Positions 1-7,528 of a DNA stretch of 9,815 nucleotides are shown one piece after another. Each line of letters starts with the position of its first letter. Positions within the stretch are counted from its first letter, which is position 1. The DNA is taken from the NCBI GenBank assembly GCA_029979405.1, contig JAPOHM010000042.1, positions 1 through 9,815 of the forward strand, given 5' to 3'. This DNA is from Methanobacteriota archaeon (GTDB taxonomy: Archaea > Thermoplasmatota > Poseidoniia > Poseidoniales > Poseidoniaceae). The position numbers were made by a program, and so were the translations under genes. The notes below the pieces were generated by a model. That model did not search any database. It was given only the letters and a program-made list of their open reading frames with translations, and was not told the DNA's origin.

Positions 1-2509
1 AGAACGCTCTTGTTTTCATCGACAATAAATCCTCGAATGAACTCATGTACAAACTCATACCAAGTTTAGAAGGTATTGCAACCTTTGAATGAACTATTCG
101 TGTCTCAGAATTCATACTTGACTCCAAGAAAGATGAGAGTGATTTGATATCAATATCAGCAAACATAATTTCATTCTTTGCTTCTTTAATTAGTAAAGAA
201 TCCTCAATCGAACGATGTCTCTGCAACAATGAATCTGCACGTTGTTGGAATTGTTGAGGACTGACTTCTTCAGCACCAATACGTTTTGGAATGATAAGAG
301 ACCTTCCAGCAACTTCTCTAAATCTCTTTGCGAATATTTGGGTGTTAACGATATACCTTTCAATTACTTCGATGTGATTATTATTTCTGAATGTGTTTAA
401 CATCTCAGCAGGGTCAATTGCTTGACTTGTTTTGAATAACAACCCATTCTCGTCAAATGATAATTCTAAGACTGCGATTCCTGATTGTTCTGCTAACCCT
501 GCCATAAAGTATCCAAAGGCCGTGTTGAATCCTCTACCTCGACAGGAAGTAATCATGTAAGTTGGCATTCCTCCACTTACGACCTCTTCGATGATTAATC
601 GATTAGGGTCAGGAATTTGAAAAGAGTCTAGTGTGTGTTCCTCGAGGTGTCTTGCAATTGTATTTGCGACACCTTCTCCTAATCCATATACGTCTCTAAG
701 AATTACACGTGGGTCAAACTGTTTTCTTAATGCATTTACCGTATGGCCAATTAGGTCTAACAAAGCTTTGGATAATTCCCTAGATCGACTTCTTGCTTCT
801 CCACTCCAAGAGGGTACAGTGGGCCGATATCCCGTAACTGATGTGACATTTACTCTTGTTCCCTGAATGTTAGTAACTCGATACGTGGATCCTCCAAGAA
901 GGATAACATCACCATTCCTTAAATTGGCAACGAATGACGAAGATAGTTGACCAAGAATGCTACCCTCAGCATTGAATACAAGATAGGAATTATCGGGTGC
1001 AATAGTTCCTATGTTTGTATAGTAAATCATTCTAGAATAACCTCTTTTTCCATAGAGATTTTCCTCCCAGTCAATCCATACTCTTCTTTCATCATCCAAC
1101 ATGTCTAGTACTTCAATAAATTCGTCATAATCCAGATTTCTGTATGACCACGTACTTTTTACAATTTCAAAAGCCTCATCAATATCCCTATCATTGATAA
1201 TTACTAACCCAATGAGGTATTGAGATAAAACATCAAGGCAATTTTCAGGAAAATCTAATCGGTCCATGTCCCCAGTTTGTATGGCTGCTTGTAAAGCAGC
1301 TAACTCCATGAGGTCGTCAACACTTGATGGAAGGAATCTGGCTCTTGGGATTCCACCTACATGGTGACCTGCTCTTCCTATTCTCTGCAGGGCTGTTGCT
1401 ATATCGCCAGGAGAACCGACTTGTACCACCATATCGACAGAACCAATATCTATACCCATTTCTAATGATGATGATGTTACTACCGCACGCAAATGTCCGA
1501 GTTTCAATTTTCGCTCAACATCCAATCGTATTCGTTTGTCCATAGAACCATGGTGACCTGCAATAAGATCGCCAAGGTAAGGTCTGAGTTTTTGCACTAA
1601 AGTCTCAGTCATTTTCCTAGTGTTTGCAAACACGAGAGTAGTCGTGTGAGCGCTGATCAAATCAGCAATCATTTCGACATTCATTTCAAGAACTTTCATT
1701 ACTGATAATTCACTAAATTTTGGAGAACAAAGTAAAATGTCTAAATCTAATTCTCTCGCTCCACTAATTTTTGCAATCTTAACGGGCTGTGCTCCATCCC
1801 GTGATTCTCGATCATCGCTCGCAACTAGGTATTCAGCAACGGTTTCTAGTGGCTCCATTGTAGCAGAAATACCAATTCTTTGAACTGGGTTATCTAATAT
1901 AGTGTCTAACAGTGATATTGTAAGTGCTAGGTGTACTCCTCTTTTAGTTGGGACTAATGAATGCATTTCATCAATAATTATCCATTTCACTTGGGAAACG
2001 ATAGGTTGAAATTTTGGTGATGAAATAGCAATTGCCATACTTTCAGGGGTTGTAATCAAAATATGTGGGGGCTTCCTCAACATTTTTTGGCGCTCTGATT
2101 GTGGTGTGTCTCCAGTTCTTAAACCAACACGAATTTTTCCCTGTGCTCTGTCAGGTAGATATTTCTCCTCAATTTCAGTCAATGGTCCAATCAAATTCTT
2201 TTGAATATCATTTGCTAATGCCTTGATGGGTGAAATATACAAACAGTATACCTTGTCTTCTAATTTTCCGTCCATGGCCTTCCTAACTAAGTCGTCTATT
2301 ATCGTTAGAAATGCAGTTAAGGTTTTACCAGAACCTGTCGGTGAACAGAGTAGTAAGTGATCTCCTGCCATTATAGATGGTATTGCAAGTTTTTGAGGTG
2401 CTGTGAAGTCAGGGAATTTATCTTTAAACCAATTACGAACAGGTTGACATAATTTCTCAAAAAGTTCTTCAGATTCTAATGGTGAATCTAAATATGAGAT
2501 TTCTGCCAT
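1..2509 (-). CDS. lhr: Lhr-family ATP-dependent helicase (C-terminus cut by window edge)
   Basis: This is a superfamily 2 helicase of the Lhr (large helicase-related) family, which uses ATP to translocate on single-stranded nucleic acid and unwind duplexes in the cytoplasm; roles in repair and RNA metabolism are proposed for archaeal members. I translated the minus strand from the ATG at 2509 and read 836 codons with no stop. Visible motifs are Walker A PTGSGKT (57-63), the DEAH-like box DEMH (180-183), SAT (215-217), HHGSMDKRIR (319-328), TSSSLEMGIDIG (345-356) and the arginine-finger motif QRIGRAGH (375-382). After the two RecA folds come the Lhr winged-helix region and the conserved RPTVPSWSGE segment (562-571), whose Trp568 is typical of Lhr. 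A later FAKRFREVAGR stretch matches the Lhr domain 4 pattern. Archaeal Lhr proteins are usually about 850-950 residues, so few residues are probably missing. No strong Shine-Dalgarno precedes the start, only a weak GAGAG. It is transcribed divergently from glyS. Confidence 0.93.
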   Translation of the reverse strand, partial: MAEISYLDSPLESEELFEKLCQPVRNWFKDKFPDFTAPQKLAIPSIMAGDHLLLCSPTGSGKTLTAFLTIIDDLVRKAMDGKLEDKVYCLYISPIKALANDIQKNLIGPLTEIEEKYLPDRAQGKIRVGLRTGDTPQSERQKMLRKPPHILITTPESMAIAISSPKFQPIVSQVKWIIIDEMHSLVPTKRGVHLALTISLLDTILDNPVQRIGISATMEPLETVAEYLVASDDRESRDGAQPVKIAKISGARELDLDILLCSPKFSELSVMKVLEMNVEMIADLISAHTTTLVFANTRKMTETLVQKLRPYLGDLIAGHHGSMDKRIRLDVERKLKLGHLRAVVTSSSLEMGIDIGSVDMVVQVGSPGDIATALQRIGRAGHHVGGIPRARFLPSSVDDLMELAALQAAIQTGDMDRLDFPENCLDVLSQYLIGLVIINDRDIDEAFEIVKSTWSYRNLDYDEFIEVLDMLDDERRVWIDWEENLYGKRGYSRMIYYTNIGTIAPDNSYLVFNAEGSILGQLSSSFVANLRNGDVILLGGSTYRVTNIQGTRVNVTSVTGYRPTVPSWSGEARSRSRELSKALLDLIGHTVNALRKQFDPRVILRDVYGLGEGVANTIARHLEEHTLDSFQIPDPNRLIIEEVVSGGMPTYMITSCRGRGFNTAFGYFMAGLAEQSGIAVLELSFDENGLLFKTSQAIDPAEMLNTFRNNNHIEVIERYIVNTQIFAKRFREVAGRSLIIPKRIGAEEVSPQQFQQRADSLLQRHRSIEDSLLIKEAKNEIMFADIDIKSLSSFLESSMNSETRIVHSKVAIPSKLGMSLYMSSFEDLLSMKTRAF

Positions 2510-2567
2510 AATAATTCTCTCGCTCTGATGGTTCCTCAGCGTATGTGATGAGTAGATGAATGTTTGG

Positions 2568-2576
2568 TTTATATAA
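2568..2576. promoter_or_regulatory. Archaeal TATA box (box A), near-palindromic
   Basis: The sequence TTTATATAA matches the archaeal box A consensus and its core TTATATAA is a perfect palindrome, so it can be read in either direction. Read leftward, transcription would start about 25 bp away, near 2545, giving lhr a leader of about 36 nt. Read rightward, it would give glyS a leader of about 65 nt. A purine-rich BRE is not clear on either side, so direction is uncertain; spacing favours lhr. Confidence 0.5.
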
Positions 2577-2633
2577 GAACGAGTTTTTATCTTAATTACA
2601 GCATTTACTGTTTATTCAAAAATTTATCAGATT

Positions 2634-2646
2634 AACTAATTTAGTT
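2634..2646. repeat. 13-bp inverted repeat upstream of glyS
   Basis: AACTAA-T-TTAGTT is a perfect 6-bp inverted repeat around one central base, ending 20 bp before the glyS ATG. It sits where a TATA box or operator would lie if glyS were transcribed with little or no leader. In DNA this AT-rich a 6-bp repeat can arise by chance, so a regulatory role is only a possibility. Confidence 0.3.
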
Positions 2647-2666
2647 CTTAGATATCGAAAGATACG

Positions 2667-4337
2667 ATGGAGTTTACCTCAGACCGCTTGGCCAGGTTAA
2701 CCGGTATGCTCAAACGTCGTGGAATTATTCTTCCTGCTTTTGAAATACATGGAGGAGTTGCAGGCCTGTATGATTTTGGACCTGTAGGTGGGAGGCTGAG
2801 AAATAAGGTAATTCAAACCTGGTTAGAACACTGGCAGTCACTGGGAAATATTGTGGAAATTTCATGTCCTACCGTAACTCCTTTTTCAGTTTTAGAAGCA
2901 AGCGGTCACGTAGGGGAATTTAGCGATTATCTTACGGAATGTTTAGAATGCAACGAAGCGAGTCGTGCCGACCACTTAATTGAACAATTCCATCCAAATG
3001 CAGACGCATTAGCTAAGATCGATCTTGAAAAATTAATCGATAAGCACAAACCTGCTTGTCCAAGTTGTGGTTCGATGAAATTTGGAGAATTGAAATCGCA
3101 AAACCTAATGTTCAATACAAAAATCGGGGTTGGTTCATCAGCAAGGGACGGATTCTTAAGACCCGAAACTGCACAGGGAATGTTTACATCGTTTCTCCCA
3201 CTATACAGACACTTTAGAGAAAGGTTACCATTTGGAGCGGTTCAGATAGGTAAAGGCTATAGAAATGAAATAAGCCCTCGCCAAGGTATGATTCGCTTGA
3301 GAGAATTTAATATGGCGGAGTTAGAATATTTTATCGATCCAGAAGCCCCAAATAAACCTGATTTTTCATCTTTGGATTTTGAAGTAAGATTAGTTCCCGA
3401 TGATGAAAAAGAGATTATCATGAGCTTTTCAGAAGCTACCAAAGAAAACATAATCCGTGATCAAACTGTTGGTTTTTTCATGGCAATGACTTACGACTTC
3501 TTACTCAAGATTGGAATAAAATCTGAGCACATTAGGTTTAGGCAACACTTGTCTACAGAGATGGCTCATTATGCTCAAGACTGTTGGGATGCTGAAATTT
3601 TTGGCTCTTATGGCTGGATTGAGTGCGTGGGTGTGGCACATCGTGGTTGTTATGACTTGGAAGCTCATGAAAATGCCACAGGCCAACGCCTGAGAGCATG
3701 GAGATTATTTGACGAACCCAAAATGATAGAAAAAAACGGTTGGGCTATTAATGGTGCAACAGCAGGTCCTGCATTTCGTCAACTCGCAAACAAAGTGAAA
3801 GGTATCATCGAAGAACTCCCTGCTGAAACTATATTCCCAATAGTTTGCGATATAGAGGGTCAAGACGTTACCATAGGTGAAGAACATGTCAAGAGAGTAC
3901 AGACGAGTGAAACTGTCTCAGGTGAATGGTATATACCTCACGTGGTTGAGCCAGCGTTTGGAATTGACAGAATCATTTGGCATTTGATTGACCATTCTTA
4001 TTCAGAGTTGGATAAGGATGGTGAAATTTACAATAGGTTGGAGTTTGAAGAAACAGTTTCTCCAATCGACGTAGCCGTTTTACCACTTTTCGAAAAAGAT
4101 GGAATGAATGAGTTAGCAATTGAAATACATCGGAGATTGTGTGCAAAAAAAGGAATCTTTTCGATATATGATGGCAGTGGATCAATTGGTCGTCGGTATG
4201 CAAGAGCGGATGAAATCGGTGTGCCATTTTGCATTACTGTAGATCATGATTCACTATCTGATAATTCTGTCACAATCCGAGAAAGAGACACTACAAATCA
4301 AAAACGAGTTCGAATCGATGATTTACCTTTTTTCTAA
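2667..4337 (+). CDS. glyS: Glycyl-tRNA synthetase (archaeal/eukaryotic homodimer type)
   Basis: This class II enzyme charges tRNA-Gly with glycine in the cytoplasm. The 556 residues span a full archaeal-type protein. The N-terminus gives the conserved RRGI...EIHGGVAGLYDFGP block (17-39). Cys92, Cys95, Cys131 and Cys134 form two CxxC pairs around RADHLIE and probably bind zinc. RPETAQGMF (165-173), the motif 2 region RNEISPRQG (199-207) to R210, and AELEYF (217-222) line the active site. IECVGVAHRGCYDL (318-331) and motif 3 EPAFGIDRII (428-437) follow. The C-terminal anticodon-binding domain (about 465-556) contains YDGSGSIGRRYARADEIG (501-518). Two differences stand out: Ala430 replaces the Ser usual in motif 3 EPS, and His325 replaces the usual Asp in ADR. 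The start is the first ATG and fits the family N-terminus. rfcL lies 38 bp downstream on the same strand and is probably co-transcribed. Confidence 0.97.
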   Translation: MEFTSDRLARLTGMLKRRGIILPAFEIHGGVAGLYDFGPVGGRLRNKVIQTWLEHWQSLGNIVEISCPTVTPFSVLEASGHVGEFSDYLTECLECNEASRADHLIEQFHPNADALAKIDLEKLIDKHKPACPSCGSMKFGELKSQNLMFNTKIGVGSSARDGFLRPETAQGMFTSFLPLYRHFRERLPFGAVQIGKGYRNEISPRQGMIRLREFNMAELEYFIDPEAPNKPDFSSLDFEVRLVPDDEKEIIMSFSEATKENIIRDQTVGFFMAMTYDFLLKIGIKSEHIRFRQHLSTEMAHYAQDCWDAEIFGSYGWIECVGVAHRGCYDLEAHENATGQRLRAWRLFDEPKMIEKNGWAINGATAGPAFRQLANKVKGIIEELPAETIFPIVCDIEGQDVTIGEEHVKRVQTSETVSGEWYIPHVVEPAFGIDRIIWHLIDHSYSELDKDGEIYNRLEFEETVSPIDVAVLPLFEKDGMNELAIEIHRRLCAKKGIFSIYDGSGSIGRRYARADEIGVPFCITVDHDSLSDNSVTIRERDTTNQKRVRIDDLPFF

Positions 4338-4351
4338 AACCAACATTCAAG

Positions 4352-4368
4352 TGATACCTTCGGTAACA
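4352..4368 (+). other. Small imperfect hairpin before rfcL
   Basis: TGATACC-TTC-GGTAACA can fold into a stem of six pairs with one A-A mismatch and a three-base loop. It ends 7 nt before the rfcL ATG, where a ribosome-binding site would be expected, and no clear Shine-Dalgarno is visible there. It may tune rfcL translation or may be chance; no U-tract follows, so it is not a typical terminator. Confidence 0.2.
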
Positions 4369-4375
4369 TAGAATT

Positions 4376-5884
4376 ATGACGGTCAGTGATTGGACTGAAA
4401 GGCATCGTCCAAAAAGCGAGCGTCAGTTAGAGGGTAATGAAAGGCAACGAAAATTAATTCGAAGTTGGTTGAATGATTGGGCGGAAGGCACACCAAAAAA
4501 ACCTGGTTTACTTCTTATTGGCCCTCCAGGGGTGGGTAAGACAACCATAGCAAGAGCAATTGCGAATGATATGAATTGGCAAGTAATCGAATTAAATGCA
4601 AGTGATGCGAGAAATGCAGGAGCTATTAGAAAAGCAGCAACACATGCTTCGACTCATGGCTCTTTGTTTAATTTTAACAAATCTGCACCCAATAGAACAC
4701 TAATCTTACTTGATGAGGTTGATCATTTATCTGGTGGATTAAAAGAAATCTCAGATAAAAGAATTTCAAACATTATCAGTGGGGATGCAAAACCTTCAGA
4801 CGATCTTAAAGGCGATAGCGGTGGTAAGGCTGAACTACTAAAATTACTATCTAACACAAAACAGCCAGTTATTCTTGCGTGCAACGACGAGATGGGATTG
4901 TGGGGAAAAAGCTCCTCTTCCTGGAGAAATACAAGAGACCGTTTTTCTCCATTTTTGAACATTATTAAATTTGATAGGGCCTCTGATGAAGCTTTGAGGA
5001 GAATTGCACTTCGTGTGTTAAAGGAGGAAGGATACACTGCGGATCCAGGTGCCATAAATGATTTGATAAACAACAATCCAGGTGATTTGCGCGCTCTTGT
5101 TAGAGACCTGCAGGTAATGTCAAATTTGATTGAATCTAATTTAACCTCTGAAGTCGTTGCTGAAAACATTGAAGCAGGATTAAGAGACACATCTGTGGAA
5201 ATTTTTCCAGGCTTAGATATGTTATATCGTACGAGATTTGCAGATAAAGCAGTTGAAATTTCTAGGAAATTAGATAAAAGCCCTGATGATATGACCGCTT
5301 GGATATCTTGGAATAATGGAGTAGTTTTTACAGACAAGAAAGCGATAAGAAGAGGTTCGATTTCTCTTTCAAAGTCTGACAATATGATAAATGCAAGATT
5401 TAGGAATACAGCGCACCGTTCTTATTACTGGAGTTCAAATTTATCTTCATTGGCAGCGAGTGTTACAACTTCAAATCCAATCGAAGGAAGAATTTTTTGC
5501 TCCTACCCAGGTTTTCTTAGACAACGCTCTGCATGGATTAGAAATTCAGTTGTAGAAAGGTTATCTGAGACATGTGGCTGTTCAAAGAAAGCTGTTAGAG
5601 AAGAATTATTACCATCATTAATCGCAGTTCAATTACAAGACCCTAATGACTTTCAAATTTCATTATCATTAGGTCTTTCTCCCGAAGAGCATGTTGCATT
5701 GTGTGGTCTAAAGTCATCTCATCGTTCAACCAAAGAACTCATGGAACTATATTCAGAAAAACAATCAGAATATAATCAAAATTTAGACCAGATTATTGAG
5801 CCGATAGAGTCTGTAGAAGAAGAGACTGAAGAAGAGTCGATTGATGACGTTTCAAATGATTCCGGTCAGATGAAACTATTCTAA
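4376..5884 (+). CDS. rfcL: Replication factor C large subunit (clamp loader)
   Basis: RfcL is the large AAA+ subunit of the archaeal clamp loader; with four small RfcS subunits it opens and loads the PCNA ring at primer-template junctions. The 502-residue protein starts with the family's DWTERHRPKS (5-14). Visible AAA+ elements are Walker A GPPGVGKT (49-56), NASDARN (74-80), Walker B LLDEVD (111-116), sensor 1 LACND (167-171) and sensor 2 GDLRALVRDLQ (236-246), followed by the helical lid and collar. Between Walker B and the conserved GG (149-150) lie about 24 more residues than in the usual DEVDGIHGxxDRGG arrangement. The C-terminus has a Glu-rich stretch (475-491) and ends QMKLF, resembling the start of a PCNA-interacting QxxLFxF peptide but lacking its last two positions. 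The gene follows glyS by 38 bp. Its TAA shares bases with the TAG of convergent trkH. Confidence 0.96.
   Translation: MTVSDWTERHRPKSERQLEGNERQRKLIRSWLNDWAEGTPKKPGLLLIGPPGVGKTTIARAIANDMNWQVIELNASDARNAGAIRKAATHASTHGSLFNFNKSAPNRTLILLDEVDHLSGGLKEISDKRISNIISGDAKPSDDLKGDSGGKAELLKLLSNTKQPVILACNDEMGLWGKSSSSWRNTRDRFSPFLNIIKFDRASDEALRRIALRVLKEEGYTADPGAINDLINNNPGDLRALVRDLQVMSNLIESNLTSEVVAENIEAGLRDTSVEIFPGLDMLYRTRFADKAVEISRKLDKSPDDMTAWISWNNGVVFTDKKAIRRGSISLSKSDNMINARFRNTAHRSYYWSSNLSSLAASVTTSNPIEGRIFCSYPGFLRQRSAWIRNSVVERLSETCGCSKKAVREELLPSLIAVQLQDPNDFQISLSLGLSPEEHVALCGLKSSHRSTKELMELYSEKQSEYNQNLDQIIEPIESVEEETEEESIDDVSNDSGQMKLF
5813..5840 (-). terminator. Pyrimidine-rich tract, candidate trkH 3' end
   Basis: On the minus strand this segment is almost all C and T with repeated CTTCTT units, starting about 40 nt past the trkH stop. 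It is the complement of the Glu-rich C-terminal codons of rfcL. Archaeal transcripts often end at U-rich tracts, but this one is interrupted by C, so assignment as the trkH terminator is tentative. Confidence 0.25.
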
Positions 5885-7521
5885 TCGGTTTCTTTTTCTT
5901 CTAATTTCTCTTCCATCTTTTCGAATAATTCTCGAATCAATTTAACTGATGCTCGGTCAGGCGCCTCTCTCTCTTCTCTAGCCCAAGTTCTCGGATGGAG
6001 TAATAACAATGCTGTTAGTAATTCTAATCTTCCAAACCACATCAAAATAGATACAAAAATTAGAGATGGTGTTCCCATCGAAGCCCATGTGTTACTCGGT
6101 CCATAATCCCCTAATGCTGGACCTGTATTGCCAAGAGAAGACGCAATTACTCCCATTATTGATTCAAAATCAGAATCTGGTAATGCGATAGTCAGGAATA
6201 TGCATGAAATAGCAAAAATAGCAGTCCAGACAAATAACATTCCTACTATCAAACTGAGTTTATCCCTCTCAATGACCTCACCGTTCATTCTAATTCGCAT
6301 GATACGTTTTGGTTGTACAATTCTTCCAATTTCCCTCCATGCCATCTTGAAGGCTAATGACACTCGCAAGACCTTCAAACCACCGGCGGTGGAGCCAGCA
6401 CAACCACCTATTATCATCAAAAAGAAAAGAACAACATGCGTCGTAACTGGCCACAACATATAGTCTGTGGTAGTGTATCCTGTAGAGGTACTAATTGCGA
6501 CCACAGTAAAAATAGCGTGCATTATATTCCTGTCAAGAGCGTTGCCTTGAATGAATAGTGAAAGGACAATGAAAATAGTTGCTGTAAGCAAGATCACGAG
6601 GTAATATTTTCCTTCCTCGTCGCGTAACACTTTGCCCCATTGTTTTTCCCATGCGAACCAAATTAGAGTAAAATTTACTCCAGCTAATATCATGAATACG
6701 AGTATTATTGAATCAATCAATATGCTATCGTAATACATAATGGAAGCATCATGAGTAGAAAATCCGCCTGATGGAAGTGTAGTCAACCCGTGATTAACAG
6801 AGTCAAATAAATTCATTCCTCCAACGCCCCATAGGAGTAGGATTTCTGCGAGTGTCAAAACGATGTATATGGTCCACAATGCCAATGCTGTTTGTTGTAA
6901 TTTTGGCCTGAGCCTTGAAAGTGAGGGGCCTGTTAATTCTGCCCTAGCGAGTGCCATTCCGCCACCAAGTACTCGAGACAAAAGCATTAGTCCCAACATA
7001 ATTATTCCCATTCCACCAAGCCACTGAGTGATGGAACGCCACAAAAGAATCCCTTTAGGTTGGGCATTGATGCAATCTGGTGTAGTTCCTGGAATGCAAT
7101 TTGGGCTCATTGAATGCTGAATTACCGTTGCTCCAGTTGTAGTGAAACCAGACATTGATTCAAACCATGAATTGACATATCCCCTGCCTATATCTGCAAA
7201 TGTTGACCCATCTGTGAATGGGCCATGGAATACACCACCTAACCAAAACGGAAGTGAACCAACGAATACTGCTACAGGGTATGCAAGAGCAACAGCCGCA
7301 AATGCTTCCCTGTCTCGTAACCTTTCTGATGTGTCTGACCTAACTCCAAATGATAACAATCCTATTCCAATTACTCCGGATAGTAGGGTTGGAATAAAAA
7401 ATGCTACCAATGCGGTACTGATTCCATCTAACCACCAAGTGATAAAGAAACTGAACAATAGTGGCACAATAAGTGCAACCATAGTCCAACCTACAATAAG
7501 AGATAAGACATCTCTACGCAT
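5881..7521 (-). CDS. trkH: TrkH-type potassium uptake protein, membrane subunit
   Basis: TrkH forms the potassium-conducting pore in the cytoplasmic membrane and is gated by the TrkA ring. The 546 residues contain about ten hydrophobic segments and the four pore-loop repeats of the SKT superfamily: P1 GFTTTGATV (125-133), P2 TTLPSGGFSTHD (247-258), P3 STSTGYTTTDY (344-354) and P4 SSLGNTGPALG (461-471). Each has a filter glycine (about Gly130, 252, 348, 467). GGCAGSTAGGLKVLR (372-386) and MWFGRLELL (494-502) are further family signatures. After P1, an extra loop with NCIPGTTPDC (141-150) carries two cysteines on the expected outer face. The C-terminus is a charged cytoplasmic tail, EKMEEKLEEKETD (534-546). 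The ATG is 7 nt past the trkA stop, behind AAGGTG, so both are read from one mRNA. Its TAG overlaps the TAA of rfcL. Confidence 0.96.
   Translation of the reverse strand: MRRDVLSLIVGWTMVALIVPLLFSFFITWWLDGISTALVAFFIPTLLSGVIGIGLLSFGVRSDTSERLRDREAFAAVALAYPVAVFVGSLPFWLGGVFHGPFTDGSTFADIGRGYVNSWFESMSGFTTTGATVIQHSMSPNCIPGTTPDCINAQPKGILLWRSITQWLGGMGIIMLGLMLLSRVLGGGMALARAELTGPSLSRLRPKLQQTALALWTIYIVLTLAEILLLWGVGGMNLFDSVNHGLTTLPSGGFSTHDASIMYYDSILIDSIILVFMILAGVNFTLIWFAWEKQWGKVLRDEEGKYYLVILLTATIFIVLSLFIQGNALDRNIMHAIFTVVAISTSTGYTTTDYMLWPVTTHVVLFFLMIIGGCAGSTAGGLKVLRVSLAFKMAWREIGRIVQPKRIMRIRMNGEVIERDKLSLIVGMLFVWTAIFAISCIFLTIALPDSDFESIMGVIASSLGNTGPALGDYGPSNTWASMGTPSLIFVSILMWFGRLELLTALLLLHPRTWAREEREAPDRASVKLIRELFEKMEEKLEEKETD
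5889..5921 (+). terminator. T-rich tract downstream of rfcL, candidate terminator
   Basis: Four bases after the rfcL stop the plus strand becomes T-rich, including TTTCTTTTTCTTC, with further T runs to 5921. Euryarchaeal termination commonly relies on such oligo-T tracts without a hairpin. It lies entirely inside the 3' coding end of trkH, whose Glu/Lys tail it complements, so rfcL mRNA would end antisense to trkH. Confidence 0.45.
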
Positions 7522-7528
7522 CTTGTTA

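Larger units (their letters stand above)
2510..2666. promoter_or_regulatory. Divergent intergenic region between lhr and glyS
   Basis: This 157-bp AT-rich stretch has no ORF of note and must hold the promoters of both flanking genes, since they point away from each other. It contains one strong archaeal TATA-like element and, nearer glyS, a 13-bp inverted repeat, both listed separately. I see no RNA gene in it. glyS has no convincing Shine-Dalgarno immediately upstream (GAAAGATACG precedes its ATG), so its mRNA may be leaderless or have a short leader. Confidence 0.75.

Noticed and set aside
1463..1480. Short TGATGATGATG run as a possible microsatellite or repeat
   Set aside because: It is simply the complement of three Ser codons in the Lhr SSSLEMG motif and is too short to be a repeat of interest.
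633..1545. Short plus-strand open frames at 633-866 and 1324-1545
   Set aside because: Both are opposite the continuous Lhr reading frame, which carries all helicase motifs; neither resembles a protein family.
2510..2666. A possible small RNA or T-box-like leader before glyS
   Set aside because: No stable stem, specifier-like loop or tRNA-acceptor-pairing bulge is visible. T-boxes are bacterial, and the region is short and AT-rich.
4723..5382. A 219-codon open frame on the minus strand inside rfcL
   Set aside because: It lies wholly within a well-supported gene and reads as low-complexity Ser/Leu-rich sequence with no recognisable domain or start signal. It is an antisense shadow.
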